64,000 bases of DNA from Heloderma charlesbogerti (Eukaryota > Chordata > Lepidosauria > Squamata > Helodermatidae), in the NCBI GenBank assembly GCA_026122225.1, contig JANEZZ010001857.1:1-64000 (forward strand), in the 5' to 3' direction. The translations under genes and the position numbers were made by a program. Positions 21,419-33,015 of this stretch are shown one piece after another. The notes under the pieces were generated by a model. It was not told the DNA's origin and ran no database searches. It saw nothing but the letters and a program-made list of their open reading frames with translations. Within the stretch, counting starts at the first letter, position 1. Each line of letters starts with the position of its first letter.

Positions 21419-22056
21419 GTAATTTGGGCAGAGAAGCATCAGTTCCATCTGCTTCTGTTACGCTTTGTTTTACGACGTTATCAATGGCTTTCGTGGCTCT
21501 TTCGTCTTCCACGCTGCTTTCGGAAAGGGCCATCAGAATGTTTCACGTCAACAGGCTTTTTAAAGAACTCTGATCCAGCCCGTTTGCTCCTGCCAGCCTC
21601 AGCCAACATTCAGAAGCTGGAGACGAGGAGAGGAGCACCACCAGAGGTCCTCCTTGTTCCGCAGACGACTAGCCCTGCTCTCTGTGGCTACCACCCTGCT
21701 GGGCTCGAATGAGAGACGGCCCACCACACATAAAAGCTCCCCCTGTGCTGAAGATTAAACTCTTTCTAAAGGGACACAACGTAGCACATCAGAGAGACCA
21801 ATGGCCCTATGGCAAGCTTGCTGCTGCTGCTGCATCTTTCATCGAAACGAGATTCTCAGGAAATGGAATTCTGCACCCAGTAGAAGATTCTGTGGCCCAG
21901 CACGCTGGCTGCAGCCTTCTGAGTATTTCACCCCACTGCTTTTTTTTATTATTCATCAGAATAAATACCGGCACCCCGGCTTTCAAACCCAGTCCCGGTC
22001 CCCGTGTCCTTCCCTCCCTTCCTCCCGTCCAAGTCTTTTCCCACAAAGCCCTCCAA

Positions 22057-22190
22057 ATCAGCTTTCCCCAGCCTCACGTGCTCTAGATGGGCTGGCCTGC
22101 AACTCCTATAATCACACAGCCGGCTGGGGATTAGCAGAGTTGTAGTCCAACACATCTGGGGGGCACCAGGTTGGAGAAGGCTTTCCAAAG
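22057..22190. mobile_element. R3 fold-back element
   Basis: CTTTCCCCAGCCTCACGTGC and the inverse GCACCAGGTTGGAGAAGGCT flank AGAGTTGTAGTCCAACACAT. Confidence 0.65.
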
Positions 22191-22194
22191 GCCT

Positions 22195-22735
22195 CAAGTG
22201 CTGCTGCTTCTCTGCATGTCTATAAGGGAAGGGAAGAAAGATTTAGATCTTTCTTATATCCTGGGGTGGTGTGATTGTTTTGGATGTTTGGGGAGGAGAG
22301 CCTCTGGGTGTGTCAAAAGGGCCAGGCACAGCCAGTTCCTGTCAGATTTTGAGTACACAGCCCCGGCTTGAAGCTGCCCAAGGAGGTCAGCTGAACACAG
22401 ACTTCGGAGCCCTCCCCACCCCACCCCGCTTACAAGCTACAGAGAGCATTGCCCCTGGAATGAACGTCTCCTTCAGACAGCATGTCGGAGTGGGGGGGCA
22501 GGGATCAAAAGGCTGTCCCTGTGAGGAGGTGGCTGGCTCACAGCTCTGGTTGACAACTGGGCCGGTCGGCGACTGCGGCAGTGAGAGGTGGCTGTGGATT
22601 CCCAAAGAGCCCCCACCCCACCCCACCCTACCCAGAACGCTTCCCCCGCCCAGCCCTGGCCATAGGAGTGCTCCAAGCAACGACTGTGTGTTCATCATGG
22701 TGCACTGGTCTCCACCCATGAAACGAATTCACACA
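22195..22735. other. INTS3 intron, no recognised feature
   Basis: A 180-codon plus-strand frame from 22271 shows no recognisable domain and is not supported. Confidence 0.4.
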
Positions 22736-22751
22736 CAGGTGTCTTCCAATC

Positions 22752-22818
22752 TAAACCCAAGACTCTATCTTTGGAAGACAATCTTACTCGGTCACGAGCG
22801 AGCGCCACGATGATGAAG
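22752..22818 (+). mobile_element. 5'-truncated 3' stub of the C2H2-tailed LINE
   Basis: ACTCTATCTTTGGAAGACAA, TCTTACTCGGTCACGAGCGA and GCGCCACGATGATG match the last 60 bp of the element at 12420-14056. This confirms that family's 3' terminus independently. Confidence 0.75.
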
Positions 22819-22819
22819 C

Positions 22820-23990
22820 AAGGAGCGGGAGAACCACCTCCAAGTAGTACAGGCAGGGTTTGGGGCTTCCCACCTCCAGCCTGGCTTGTTGCCTCTAATT
22901 GGGCTTAGCTGCCCACCTGTCAGTCACCATGTCTGTCCCCAGGGAAAATTTGCAGAGATATTCCCCTGAGTTTAAGCAACAGATGCAGTGAGGGCTGGCG
23001 GAAGAGGATCCAATTAGGAGAAGCAAAACAAGCAGCTCTCCTTTCTCCTATCTCTGACTGAGCTGGGAGGGTGGTGGGAGGGGGCAGAAGCAACTGTTGA
23101 TGGAAGGTGCAATTTTGCCTATGGGAAGGGGATGGAGGCGGCCAAGAGGGAGCTTCTGATTCCCTTCGGCTGCCCCATCTACTGCCCACGCGTCTTTTTT
23201 GTGTCTGTGCAACGGGACTTGTGGCCTTCAATTTAAAAACGAACAAACATAAAAACGGAGCAGCCTTCTAGTCCTCATGATGGTGACAAAAACCATGCAG
23301 GCTGCATTTTGGGCAAGTCTTAAAAGCAAAAGAAGGGGTCTGCAGAGGGTCTGCTAACGATCACATGCCCCCCTCCCTGGTGCACACCATCCTTGCCCCC
23401 ACTCAGCCACGAAAATGAGAAGGGCAGGCTGCAAAAATGAGAAACCGGCAAATAAACAAATGTTACTGACAATTAACCCTAACAACTCTGTAAACCTGGG
23501 TGTCATTTGGAGGATACATCAGACCCTAATTTATACATGCCACAAAAAGAAGGGATCAAACTTTTCCTGGCCTGGACCACTTCAGAGAGATGGCTTGAAT
23601 GCTCTCAAATTTTGCTTTTACACTCCTTGCATGTAGAAAAGTAGCATCTCAGCTACAAAGGTTCAGGTTACAGCCTTCTCCCTGACATGCTATTGCTCTA
23701 TCTACAAGGTAGTGTGCTTTCACTAAGTAGCATTGAAAAATAAAAACATCTGACTGCAGTCTGAAGTGGTACCAGGCCAGGAGCCATTTTGTAGTCAGGG
23801 TCTGAAGTGGGCAGGCAGTCATCGCAAAGCAGCCAGACCTAACAGTTATAAATGGTCTTTAGTTAAATAACTAATGAAGTTATTGAACTGACATATATTT
23901 TAAAAATATTAAAATTATGAACTGTTTATATAATTTTTAAAAAACTAAGGCCTTTCCACACTTGCCCATCATCCCGGTAGAGTCCTGCTC
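22820..23990. other. INTS3 intron, no recognised feature
   Basis: No conserved peptide, RNA gene or recognised repeat. An AT-rich stretch lies at 23860-23945. Confidence 0.45.
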
Positions 23991-23994
23991 ATCG

Positions 23995-24238
23995 ACCTCT
24001 GAGCTTTGCTGCAATTCTCACAGTCACTGGGGAGAGGGGGTGAGATTAATTTTCTCAACAACCATATACTGTTCCCTGCTGTAACACAAAATATTTTGGG
24101 GGTGGCCTGGTCTTGAATGGCCAATTAAGACCCATTCCCTCTACAAAAGACCTGCTCCTGGTAGAGATGAAAACTGCTAGAAGGCGGGTGTTGTTATGGA
24201 TCAACACCAAGGCCTGCATTTTGGGACTCTCCTTGGGA
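23995..24238 (+). repeat. Unclassified repeat R5, copy B
   Basis: CTCTGAGCTTTGCTGCAATT, CAACAACCATATACTGTTCC, GGTCTTGAATGGCCAATTAA, GACCTGCTCCTGGTAGAGAT and TTATGGATCAACACC line up block by block with copy A. Confidence 0.6.
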
Positions 24239-24507
24239 TGGTGGCTATCTTTTAAAAAAAATGAAATCTGAAAATCCATGGGAAGGGCTTCGAACCTTCC
24301 CAAGGGGGCTAGCCACATGCCACAACCCCACGGCTGCGGCCCGAGTGGTAAAGTCCAGGCAAGGTTTTAACAGTAGATTTGATTGTTTGCCGGACCGTAT
24401 ACACCTTAAGTAGAGGACTCCAGAGACCACAGCCTGAGCCAAACAACTCCTCCCTCTCCCTCGCTCTCTCTTTCTTCCCTGCTCATTTCCACTCCACCCA
24501 ATCTCAC

Positions 24508-24675
24508 CTTTGGCGTTTCCGGGGCAGGCTGTTGTTCTTGATCAGGAGAGACTTGATGTGCTCGGCCAACGGGTCGTCGTGCTTGATGCACCAGTGCCGA
24601 AGGATGCTGGTGGTGAACTGGTCGTCCGGGTGGCAGGGCCGGCTCAGGACCATCTTCACCATCTCCTCGCTCGGC
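24508..24675 (-). CDS. INTS3: INTS3 exon
   Basis: 168 bp, acceptor CCACAG, donor GTGAGA. It encodes PSEEMVKMVLSRPCHPDDQF then TTSILRHWCIKHDD and AEHIKSLLIKNNSLPRKRQ. One base completes a lysine from the upstream exon; AG of the next serine ends it. It contains part of the C-terminal helical-repeat region. Confidence 0.96.
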
Positions 24676-24807
24676 CTGTGGTGGAACACACGGTGTTTTA
24701 CTGAAACATGCTGCGATGGATGCCGTGAAGCTCCTGCAACTCCCGTCTGCTTTGATAGCAAGTGCGTGATCTTTTGTTTTTGAACGGTGTGTTATTTCTG
24801 ATCGTTT

Positions 24808-25110
24808 GACTATTTATTTAATTATTTATTTATTAGATTCATTAGCCACCCAACTGTCCAGCTACCCAGCCACTCTAGGTGGCGTACAATACTAATAACA
24901 ACACAAAATCCAACAAATTTACACAATCAACTGAACAACACAACGTAACAAAACAGCACTGCTCTAAAAACAAACTCTAACCCACCCCAAATGCCCGCCT
25001 GAACAGCCAGGTTTTTAAAGCCCAGCGGAGGCTCATCAAAGAAGGGGCATGGCGGAGGTCACTAGGGAAGGAATTCCAGAGTGGGGGCTGTTAGAGCTGT
25101 TTCCCCTGAT
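24808..25110 (-). mobile_element. CR1/L2-type LINE 3' fragment, minus orientation
   Basis: On the plus strand an ATTTATTTATTAGATTC tail is followed by CCACTCTAGGTGGCGTACAA, A-rich spacer, CCTGAACAGCCAGGTTTTTA and GGGAAGGAATTCCAGAGTGG. The last phrases are the reverse complement of the ORF2 C-terminal coding region. Confidence 0.65.
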
Positions 25111-25285
25111 TAAGACATCTTGATTGATCAAATGAGTTTTAATCTAGCAATCCATTCTGCACTTGCAGTTTGTATTTGTCAGCTTGGTTTCATATTTTGT
25201 CCTTTCAGCAGCTGGTCTGTGACCATAATTCAATAAAATTCAATATTCAATCCATCAATCAATCAATTCAATCTGCGTAAATCAG

Positions 25286-25440
25286 AGGTGGGGAACTTCT
25301 TTCAGCCCGAGGGCTGAATTCCATTTCAGAGATGCTCTCGGGTCTGCCTTCTGGGGTGGTGGGGGGCAAAGGGGGTGTAGCCAAAGACAAAAGGGGTGGG
25401 CCCAAAATATTTTAAAAATCAGCGTATTTTATACCTTGAA
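25286..25440 (+). repeat. R2 repeat
   Basis: CAGCCCGAGGGCTGAATTCC, AGAGATGCTCTCGGGTC and GACAAAAGGGGTGGGCCCAA match the R2 family. Confidence 0.6.
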
Positions 25441-25633
25441 GCTCTGACTGCCTGTAAACTTGGCCTTAGGAGAGGCATTTCCAAATATGGTGGTTCCCAC
25501 AAAAGCTGGGAAAGCACCAAACAATCCAGTGGCTGGGGGGGGGGTGTTAGGGAAAGGGGGGCGTGGCCATTTGGGGAGCCTTGGCGTGCTGGATTTAGCC
25601 TCCAGGCCTGAGGTTCTCTTTCTATGACTGAAA

Positions 25634-25685
25634 GAAGCCTTCCAAATCTGGTGCCCTCCAGATTTGCTGGGACTGCAAAGCCCAT
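25634..25685 (+). mobile_element. R3 half-element
   Basis: CTTCCAAATCTGGTGCCCTC followed by GCTGGGACTGCAAAGCCCAT is a left half of R3. Confidence 0.45.
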
Positions 25686-25689
25686 CCTC

Positions 25690-26065
25690 TTTTAGCCTGG
25701 AGAAGAGAAGACTAAGGGGAGATATGATAGCGTTCTTCAAATACCTGAAGGGCTGTTTCTCAGAAGGTGTAATGGACTTGCTCTCCGTTGCTTCAGAGGG
25801 CAGGACGAGAACAAATGGGCAGAAACGGCAAGGAAGCAGATTTTGACTAAACATTAGGAGAAACTTCCTAAGTGTAAAGGTCAGTCAACAGGGGAATAGC
25901 CAGCCTCGGGAGAAGATAGCTCCTTTGCTGGAGCTATTTAATCAGGGGGTGGGTGGCTGGCCGGCCATCTGCCAGGGATGCTGATGTTGCATCCTGCAAC
26001 CTGCACTGAGCAGGGGGGTGGACTAGATGACCTCTAAGGGCCCTTTCAAGTCTAATGTTCTATTG
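25690..26065 (+). mobile_element. CR1 LINE 3' portion
   Basis: AGAAGACTAAGGGGAGATAT, GGAGAAACTTCCTAAGTG, GGGGGTGGACTAGATGACCT and CTAATGTTCTATT follow the canonical order of the CR1 ORF2 end and 3' UTR. It is decayed, with no long frame. Confidence 0.75.
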
Positions 26066-26164
26066 ATGCAGATGATTGATCGATGAAAGACAGCAGTCCT
26101 GGTCTGGAGACTTCATTAACAAATGAACACAGGTTTGAGGCGCATGAGCGTCTAACAATCCTCC

Positions 26165-26215
26165 TGTATGTATTATCTAGTTATTCATTATTAGCACTGA
26201 TGTACTGCCTTATCT
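26165..26215 (-). mobile_element. CR1/L2-type LINE tail, left of a BovB insertion
   Basis: This fragment ends with ACTGCCTTATCT (26204-26215). The same 12 bases restart the LINE at 29420-29431, so it was one element split by BovB. Confidence 0.6.
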
Positions 26216-29200
26216 CCCCTTCATGGATCACTGCCTTGTTGTGGCGAAGGGGCTTGTGGAACTCAGTGAAGCCATAAGTTATGCCGTGCAGGGCCATCCA
26301 AGACGGACAGGTCATGGTGAAGAGTTCTGACAAAACGTGGTCCACTGGAGAAGGAAATGGCAACCCACTCCAGTATTCTTGCCAAGAAAATCCCATGGAA
26401 CGTATCACAAGGCTAAAAGATATGACGCCGGAAGATGAGCCCCTCAGGTCGGAAGGTGTCCAATATACTACTGGGGAAGAGCAGAGGGAATTTCCAAGTA
26501 GTGCCAGAAAGAGTGAAGCGGCTGGGCCAAAGCCGAAAGGACACTCAGCTGTGGATGCGTCCAGTGGTGAAAAGAAAGTCCAATGCTGTAAAGAGTAATA
26601 TTGCTTAGGAACCACAAATGTAAGATCAATGAATCAAGGTAAGCTGGAGGTGGTCAAACATGAGATGGCAAGATTGAACATCGACATCTTGGGAATCAGT
26701 GAAGTAAAATGGACAAGCATGGGCGAATTTAATTCAGGTGACCATCATATCTACTACTGTGGGCAAGGATCCTTTAGACAGAATGGAGTAGCACTCGTAG
26801 TCAATAAAAGGGTAGGAAAAGCAGTACTGGGGTACAATCTCAAAAACGATAGAATGATCTCAGTACGAATCCAAGGCAAACCATTCAACATCACAGTAAT
26901 TCAAGTCTATGCTCCAACCGCTGAGGCCGAAGACGCTGAGGTTGATCGGTTCTATGAAGACCTACAACACTTTCTAGAACTAACACCAAAAAAAGATGTC
27001 CTCTTCATCATAGGGGATTGGAATGCTAAAGTAGGAAGTCAAGAAATCACCGGGATAACAGCAAGCATGGCCTTGGTGTACAAAATGAAGCAGGACAAAG
27101 GCTAATAGAGTTTTGCCAAGAGAACATGCTGATCACAGCAAATACGCTTTTCCAACAGCACAAGAGGCGACTCTACACATGGACATCACCAGATGGTCAA
27201 TATTGAAATCAGACTGATTATGTCCTTTGCAGTCAAAGATGGAGAAGCTCTATACAGTCAGTAAAAACAAGACCTGGAGCTGACTGTGGCTCAGATCATG
27301 AGCTGCTTCTTGCAAAATTTCAGCTTAAATTGAAGAACGTAGGGAAAACCACTAAACCATTCAGGTATGACCTCAATCATATCCCTTATCAATATACAGT
27401 GGAGGTGACAAATAGATTTAAGGGATTAGACCTGATAGACAGAGTGCCTGAGGAACTATGGACGGAGGTCCGTAACATTGTTCAGGAGGCAGCAACGAAA
27501 TCCATCCCAAAGAAAAAGAAATGCAAGAAAGCAAAGTGGCTGTCTGATGAGGCTTTACAATTAGCTGAGGAAAGAAGCAAGCGAAAACCAAGGGAGAAAG
27601 GGGAAGATATATCCAACTGAATGCAGAGTTCCAGAGAATAACAAGGAGAGACAAGGAGGCCTTCTTAAATGAACAATGCAAAGAAATCGAGGAAAACAAT
27701 AGAATGGGAAAGACTAGAGATCTTTTCAAGAAAATCGGAGATATCAAGGGAACGTTTTGTGCAAAGATGGGCATGATAAAGGACAAAGAAGGCAGGGATC
27801 TAACAGAAGCAGATGAGATTAAGAAGAGGTGGCAAGAATACACAGAAGAACTATACAGGAAAGACCTTAATGTCCCTGACAGCCATGATAGTGTGGTCAC
27901 TGAACTTGAGCTGGACATCCTAGAGAGTGAAGTCAAGTGGGCCTTAGGAAGCATTACTAACAACAAAACTAGCGGAGATGACAGTATTCCAGCTGAGCTA
28001 TTTAAAATCCTAAAAGATGATGCTGTTAAAGTGCTGCACCCAACATGCTAACAAATTTGGAACACTCAACAGTGGCCACAAGACTGGAAAAGGTCAGTTT
28101 ACATTCCAATTCCAAAGAAGGGCAATGCCAAAGAGTGTTCAAACTACCGTACAATTGCGCTCATTTCACTTGCCAGCAAGATTATGCTCAAAATCGTACA
28201 AGCTAGGCTTCAGCAGTATGTGAACCGAGAACTACCGGAAGTACAAGCTGGGTTCCGAAGAGGCAGAGGAACTAGAGATCACATCACCAATGTTCGCTGG
28301 ATCATGGAGAAAGCAAGAGATTTCCAGAAAAACGTCTATTTCTGCTTCGTTGACTATGCTAAAGCCTTTGATTGTGTGGATCACAACAAACTGTGGCAAA
28401 TTCTGAAAGAGATGGGAGTACCAGACCACCTTACCTGTCTCCCGAGAAACCTGTACGAGGGTCAAGAAGCAACAGTAAGAACCGGACATGGAACAACCGA
28501 TTGGTTCAAAATTGGGAAAGGAGTATGACAAGGCTGTATATTGTCGCCCTCCTTATTTAACTTATATACAGAGTACATCATGAGAAACGCCGGGTTGGAT
28601 GAATCACAGGTCGGAATTAAGATTGCTGGGAGAATTATCAACAACCTCAGATACACAGACGATACTACCCTAATGGCAGAAAGTGAAGAGGATCTAAAGA
28701 GTCTCTTGTTGAGGGTGAAAGTGGAGAGTGCAAAAGCTGGTTTGAAATGCAACATGAAAAAAACGAAGATCATGGCATCTGGCCCCATCACTTCCTGGCA
28801 TATAGAAGGGGAAGAAATGGAAGCAGTGACAGTTTTTATTTTCTTGGGCTCCAAGGTCACCGCAGACGGTGACTGTAGCCATGAAATTAAAAGACGCTTG
28901 CTCCTTGGGAGGAAAGCTGTGGCAAACCTAGACAGCATAGTAAGAAGCAGAGACATCACCTTGCCGACAAAGGTCCGTCTAATCAAAGCTATGGTTTTCC
29001 CAGTAGTAATGTATGGCTGTGAGAGCTGGACTAGAAGGAAGTTTGAGCGCCGAAGAATGGATACTTTCCAACTGTGGTGCTGGAGAAGACTCTTACGAGT
29101 CCCCTGGACTGCAAGGAGGTCAAATCAGTCCATCCTAAAGGAAATCAACCCTGCCTGCTCATTGGAAGGATACTGAAGCTGAAGCTCAAATATTTTGGCC

Positions 29201-29419
29201 ACCTAATGTGAAAACTCCCTGGAAAAGACCCTGATGCTGGGAAAGACTGAAGGAAAAAGGAGAAGGGAATGGCAGAGGATGAGATGGCTAGATAGCATCA
29301 CTGATGCAATGAATATGAACTTGAGCACACTCCAGGAGAGAGCGGAGGACAGGAAGGCCTGGCGTGCTGTAGTCCATGGGGTCATGAGGAGTCGGACATG
29401 ACTTAACGACTGAACAACA
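26216..29419 (+). mobile_element. BovB (RTE clade) non-LTR retrotransposon, near full length, decayed
   Basis: About 3.2 kb, the usual BovB length, bracketed by the 12-bp target duplication ACTGCCTTATCT. The order is: 5' segment with CACTGCCTTGTTGTGGCGAA; an APE-type endonuclease starting near 26629, with DILGISEVKW, FIIGDWNAKVG and later SDHELL; then reverse transcriptase from about 28080 with FVDYAKAFDCVDHNKLW, the box RYTDD (canonical YADD mutated to YTDD) and CSHEIKRRLLLGRK; a C-terminal part ending near 29410. Stops and frameshifts occur near 27105, within 27200-27210, at 28049, 28528 and 29176, so it cannot be active. The short tail is (CAA)n. It sits in the largest INTS3 intron, antisense to the gene. 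BovB is known for horizontal transfer between squamates and ruminants. Confidence 0.93.
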
Positions 29420-29960
29420 ACTGCCTTATCTGCCAAAAAGCCATCAAGGGGGTGTAAGACAATTTAAAACAACACAACTTTGCAACAACCCCCCCCCCCC
29501 GTAAATATTAAAAGCAGTAAAAGCACTAAGATCTACACTTTATAAAAGGCTAAATGGAAAAGATGTATCTTTCCACCCTTTCTAAAGGCCAAGAGAGCAG
29601 GGGCCAATCGTAATTCCTGAGGGAGTACATTCCATAGTTGGGGGGGGGGGGCAACACAGGAGAAAGGTTTTTCATACTTGTTTGACAAATAGGCCTGTGA
29701 AAGTAACGGTGCCCTCAAAAGGGCCTCTCCAGGTACTCGGGCAGGTTCATAGTGAGATGAGCAGTCCCTTCAATAGCCAGGTTCTAAGCTGTTTAGGCCT
29801 TTAAAGGCTAAGACCAACACCTTGAACTGAACCTGGAAAGCAACTGGCAACCAGTGCAGGTCTTTCAGGACAGGTGTAATATGGTCCCGATACCGTGCAC
29901 TGGCCAGCAGTAGGGCTGACGCATTTTGCACCGATGGAAGCGTCCATTTTGCACCCGTCT
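29420..29960 (-). mobile_element. CR1/L2-type LINE, right of the BovB insertion
   Basis: The minus strand encodes decayed ORF2 C-terminal text. Phrases GAGGGAGTACATTCCATAG, AAGACCAACACCTTGAACTG and GCAACTGGCAACCAGTGCAG parallel the better-preserved copy at 51497-51926. A G-homopolymer interrupts it at 29640-29651. Confidence 0.7.
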
Positions 29961-29964
29961 AAAC

Positions 29965-31140
29965 CCGTGCTTATGCTGGTACTCCAAACCTGTTTCCTTT
30001 CGCCGCTGCAGCAGTCTGAGAGGGGAAGGGGCAGGCCGCACACAGGAGATCACCATGGACGGAGGGAGGGACAGGTGTATTGGCCCCAGGAGCATAGCCA
30101 AGTCATTTGTAGTGTTAGAGGGGCCTAGAGATCCATAATGCTTGCTGAAGTTCATTGTTGGTGCAATTCCCTTGCTGGTAAGCCTCTGAGCATGTGCAGA
30201 TGATTCAAAAGGCCAATAACAGCCTTCTCAGCGCATTCCTTGCCAATGAGGAGAAAGCCTTATCAGGCTGTGCCTGAGAAGTGGAGCGATGTGTTTACGC
30301 TGAGATACAGGCGGCTGTGCTGAGAACCTGGCGCTGTTAGTCCATGCTGGGAAGGAACACTGGGGGCGCTTGGTTGTGCTGCACTGCCTCACTGCTGACA
30401 TGTATGGTGTAAAACCCATTTGGCCCCATGGCTCGCGGTTCAGGGAAGCTGTCCGATCCAACCGCTGGGTACGCCTGTGTGCTGTAAGTTGCCCGATAAA
30501 GTCCCCTTGTGAGTAAACCTTTGGATGTGATTTATCACTCTCTCGGCACCTCTAAATTGAGAGGCCGATGCCCTCGGCCAGGGCAACACCACAGGGCATC
30601 GCTGATTCAAGACCCCAGGGCCAGTGGGCCAGGCTGCTGCACGCTGCCCTACTGGGACTGCTTCGAATGCCCCACTCCACGCGCTCCCGAGAGGGGTCCC
30701 GCCTCAAAGGAAGCCCGGACCTTCCCAGCATATCCTGCCATTCATAGTCTGGGGATTTCCCAAACTGCAGAGTGAATGCAGATGGAGGTGCCGGGCACTG
30801 GGGCGCTGCCTTCCTCTTCCCGGGGGGTTCCAGCACTGTTGCTCCTGGCTAACGGCATCGCACTTTGGGTCAAAGAGCCTGTGCCCCCCACCCCAGTCAG
30901 GCCCTTCACGAACAGACATTCGGCACTCCCTCCAAGAACCAGCATGGGCGATCAGCGGGGTGGGCCCAGGGGGCCGCCAGCTCCCTGCGGGCCAGAGTCA
31001 GGGCAGGGGAAATGCTGCCAGCATCAAAGGGCGGTCGTCGCGGGGGCTGGGAACCAGCTACTGTTCAAGGTTTGGCCGAGCATCAGGAGAGGACCGCGCA
31101 GGGCGCAGCCGGGGTAGGAAGCCACTCGCCTTGGTCTGAA
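29965..31140. other. INTS3 intron, G+C-rich, no gene recognised
   Basis: Overlapping frames exist on both strands (30624-31139 and others), but no family signature or splice logic supports any of them. Confidence 0.4.
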
Positions 31141-31142
31141 GA

Positions 31143-31325
31143 AGAACGCGGGAAAAGCCCTGCAGGATCAGACCAAAAGCCCTTCTGGTGGAGCCAGCAG
31201 CGGCCATGCAAAAGCCCCTGGGATGCCCCCCCAAGCAGGACCCCAAAGGTCGTTGCCCTCCCTCTCCATTTGCCCCCCAGAAACTAGCATTCAGAATTAC
31301 ACTGCCTCTGAGCTCAATGTGGCCA
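31143..31325 (+). repeat. R1 repeat
   Basis: AAAGCCCTGCAGGATCAGAC, CCCAAGCAGGACCCCAAAGG and ACTGCCTCTGAGCTCAATGT follow the R1 order. Confidence 0.55.
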
Positions 31326-31329
31326 CTGT

Positions 31330-32300
31330 GGCGAAGCTACTGAAGGACCCTTTTGCCCTGTCCTTTTTCAGAAAAAAGAAGGCATCTAAGCTGGTGACCC
31401 ACACCGCGTCTCGTGAGAGTCAATCCCCCAGCATTCATTACACGCTGTGGGGAGAAAAAAAAAAAGTTACCCTCCCTTCTCTTCAGCTTCTCTGCACATC
31501 TTTCACAATATCATAAAGACTTCTATCATTTAAACCTCTTCCTGGGTTGAGATGACCGGGATTTACTCATCTGTCTGTAAAAGCCACGTCCCAAAGATCT
31601 GCCAGGGCCGGCGCCAAGGGCGGGGGACCCACAGCCCAGCAGGGGCCTACTGCCGAGAGCCGCCCGGAGTTGCTCCTCCTCTTCCCCACTGCGACTTGCT
31701 GGTTCCCCTGCCTCTCGCTCCGGCCCAGGCAGCAGCGGTGGCGAGAAGGAGGAGCAGGAGATGCTGTGGCCTGCTTGCTCCCTGGCTCTCACGCAGGCAA
31801 GCAGGAGCCATGATGAGGAAAGGCGGAGGAGCTGAGCAGCTGGTGGCGATGGTGCTGAGAAGGCAGGCTCCGCGTGGGAGGGGAACCATGAGTGGGCCTG
31901 GCCCAAGGGGTCTCAGGAACCTGGCGCCGTGCTGCTCTGGGCAAATGATGAAAAGGCAGAACTCCAACCACGTGGTTTTGCAGGCGAGGGGGTGGGGATA
32001 CAGAGGCGCGATTCTCAACGGCCAGGGCGAGGGAGCGGACCAAGCACCCCTCCAAATGGGGGCTGCAGAGGGCCCCTTCCCCCTCCGACGGACATGGGTG
32101 CCAGTGCACCGCTGCGGAGACAAGCTGCGCTGACAGGAAGACCCACCCCCCCCACCTCAACACTCAGTGGCCCGGCCTCTGCCCAAAAGGGTGCCCCCGC
32201 CTGCCTGCCTGCTCTCCTCCAGGGAGGGGTCACAGCTCAGGGACAGAATGCAGCCTTGCAGTCGGGAGGTTCCAGGGGGCACAGAAAGACTCTTCCCTGT
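31330..32300. other. INTS3 intron, G+C-rich, no gene recognised
   Basis: A 193-codon frame at 31552-32133 is matched by competing antisense frames and shows no recognised domain. Confidence 0.4.
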
Positions 32301-32392
32301 GCAAGACACTGGAGAGCCACTGGCGGTTGGAATAGGCAATCACAGGCTTGGTGGAGCAATTCTCTGGCCTGGAATAAACAGCTTCTGTTATG
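32300..32392 (+). mobile_element. R4 SINE fragment
   Basis: CACTGGAGAGCCACTGGCGG followed by GGAATAGGCAATCACAGGCT matches the interior of the R4 tRNA-SINE family in the opposite orientation to the 6549 copy. Confidence 0.45.
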
Positions 32393-32395
32393 CCT

Positions 32396-32621
32396 GAGTG
32401 CATGCGTGCGTGCATGCGAGTGAGAGAGAGAGAGAAAGAGAGAGAAAGAGAGAGAATGTGTGTGTAAGAAAGAGAGTGAGAGCACATGTGAGTGTGTGTG
32501 TGTGTGAGTGAGAGAGAGAGAGAGAGAGAGAGAAGGGGAGGGGGAGAGAAAGAGGGGGAGGGGGAGAGAAAGAGGGGGAGAGAGTGTGGTGTGTGTGTGA
32601 GAGAGACAGTGCATATGTGAG

Positions 32622-32690
<69 letters not shown>

Positions 32691-32751
32691 GGGAGAGAGA
32701 GAGGGAGGGAGGGAGGGAGGGAGGGAGAGAGAGTGTGTGAGAGTGTGGGGT

Positions 32752-32797
<46 letters not shown>

Positions 32798-32976
32798 GGA
32801 GGGAGAGAGAGAGAGGAGGGAGGGAGAGAGAGTATGTGTGTGTGTGCGTGCGTGAGAGAGTGCACATGTGAGAGAGTGTGTGAGTGTGTGAGAGAGAGAG
32901 AGAGAGAGAGAGTGAGTGTGTATGGGGGGGTGAGAGAGCGAGTGAGCGAGTGAGTGATTGTGTCTGTGAGTGAGTG

Positions 32977-33013
<37 letters not shown>
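32396..33013 (+). repeat. Compound (GA)n/(GT)n/(GACA)n microsatellite block, about 620 bp
   Basis: Long runs of GAGA, GTGT and GGGA alternate almost without other bases, ending in about nine GACA units at 32979-33012. Long antisense frames of Ser-Leu and Thr-His repeats here are artefacts of the repeat. It lies in an INTS3 intron, purine-rich on the non-template strand. Confidence 0.95.

Positions 33014-33014
<1 letters not shown>

Positions 33015-33015
<1 letters not shown>

Noticed and set aside
28462..28986. 174-codon minus-strand frame (also at 38640-39164)
   Set aside because: It is antisense to the BovB RT coding region, conserved only because the two BovB copies are related.
30552..32423. 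Cluster of 100-190 codon frames on both strands
   Set aside because: High G+C inflates chance frames; no conserved peptide or splice-consistent structure was seen.
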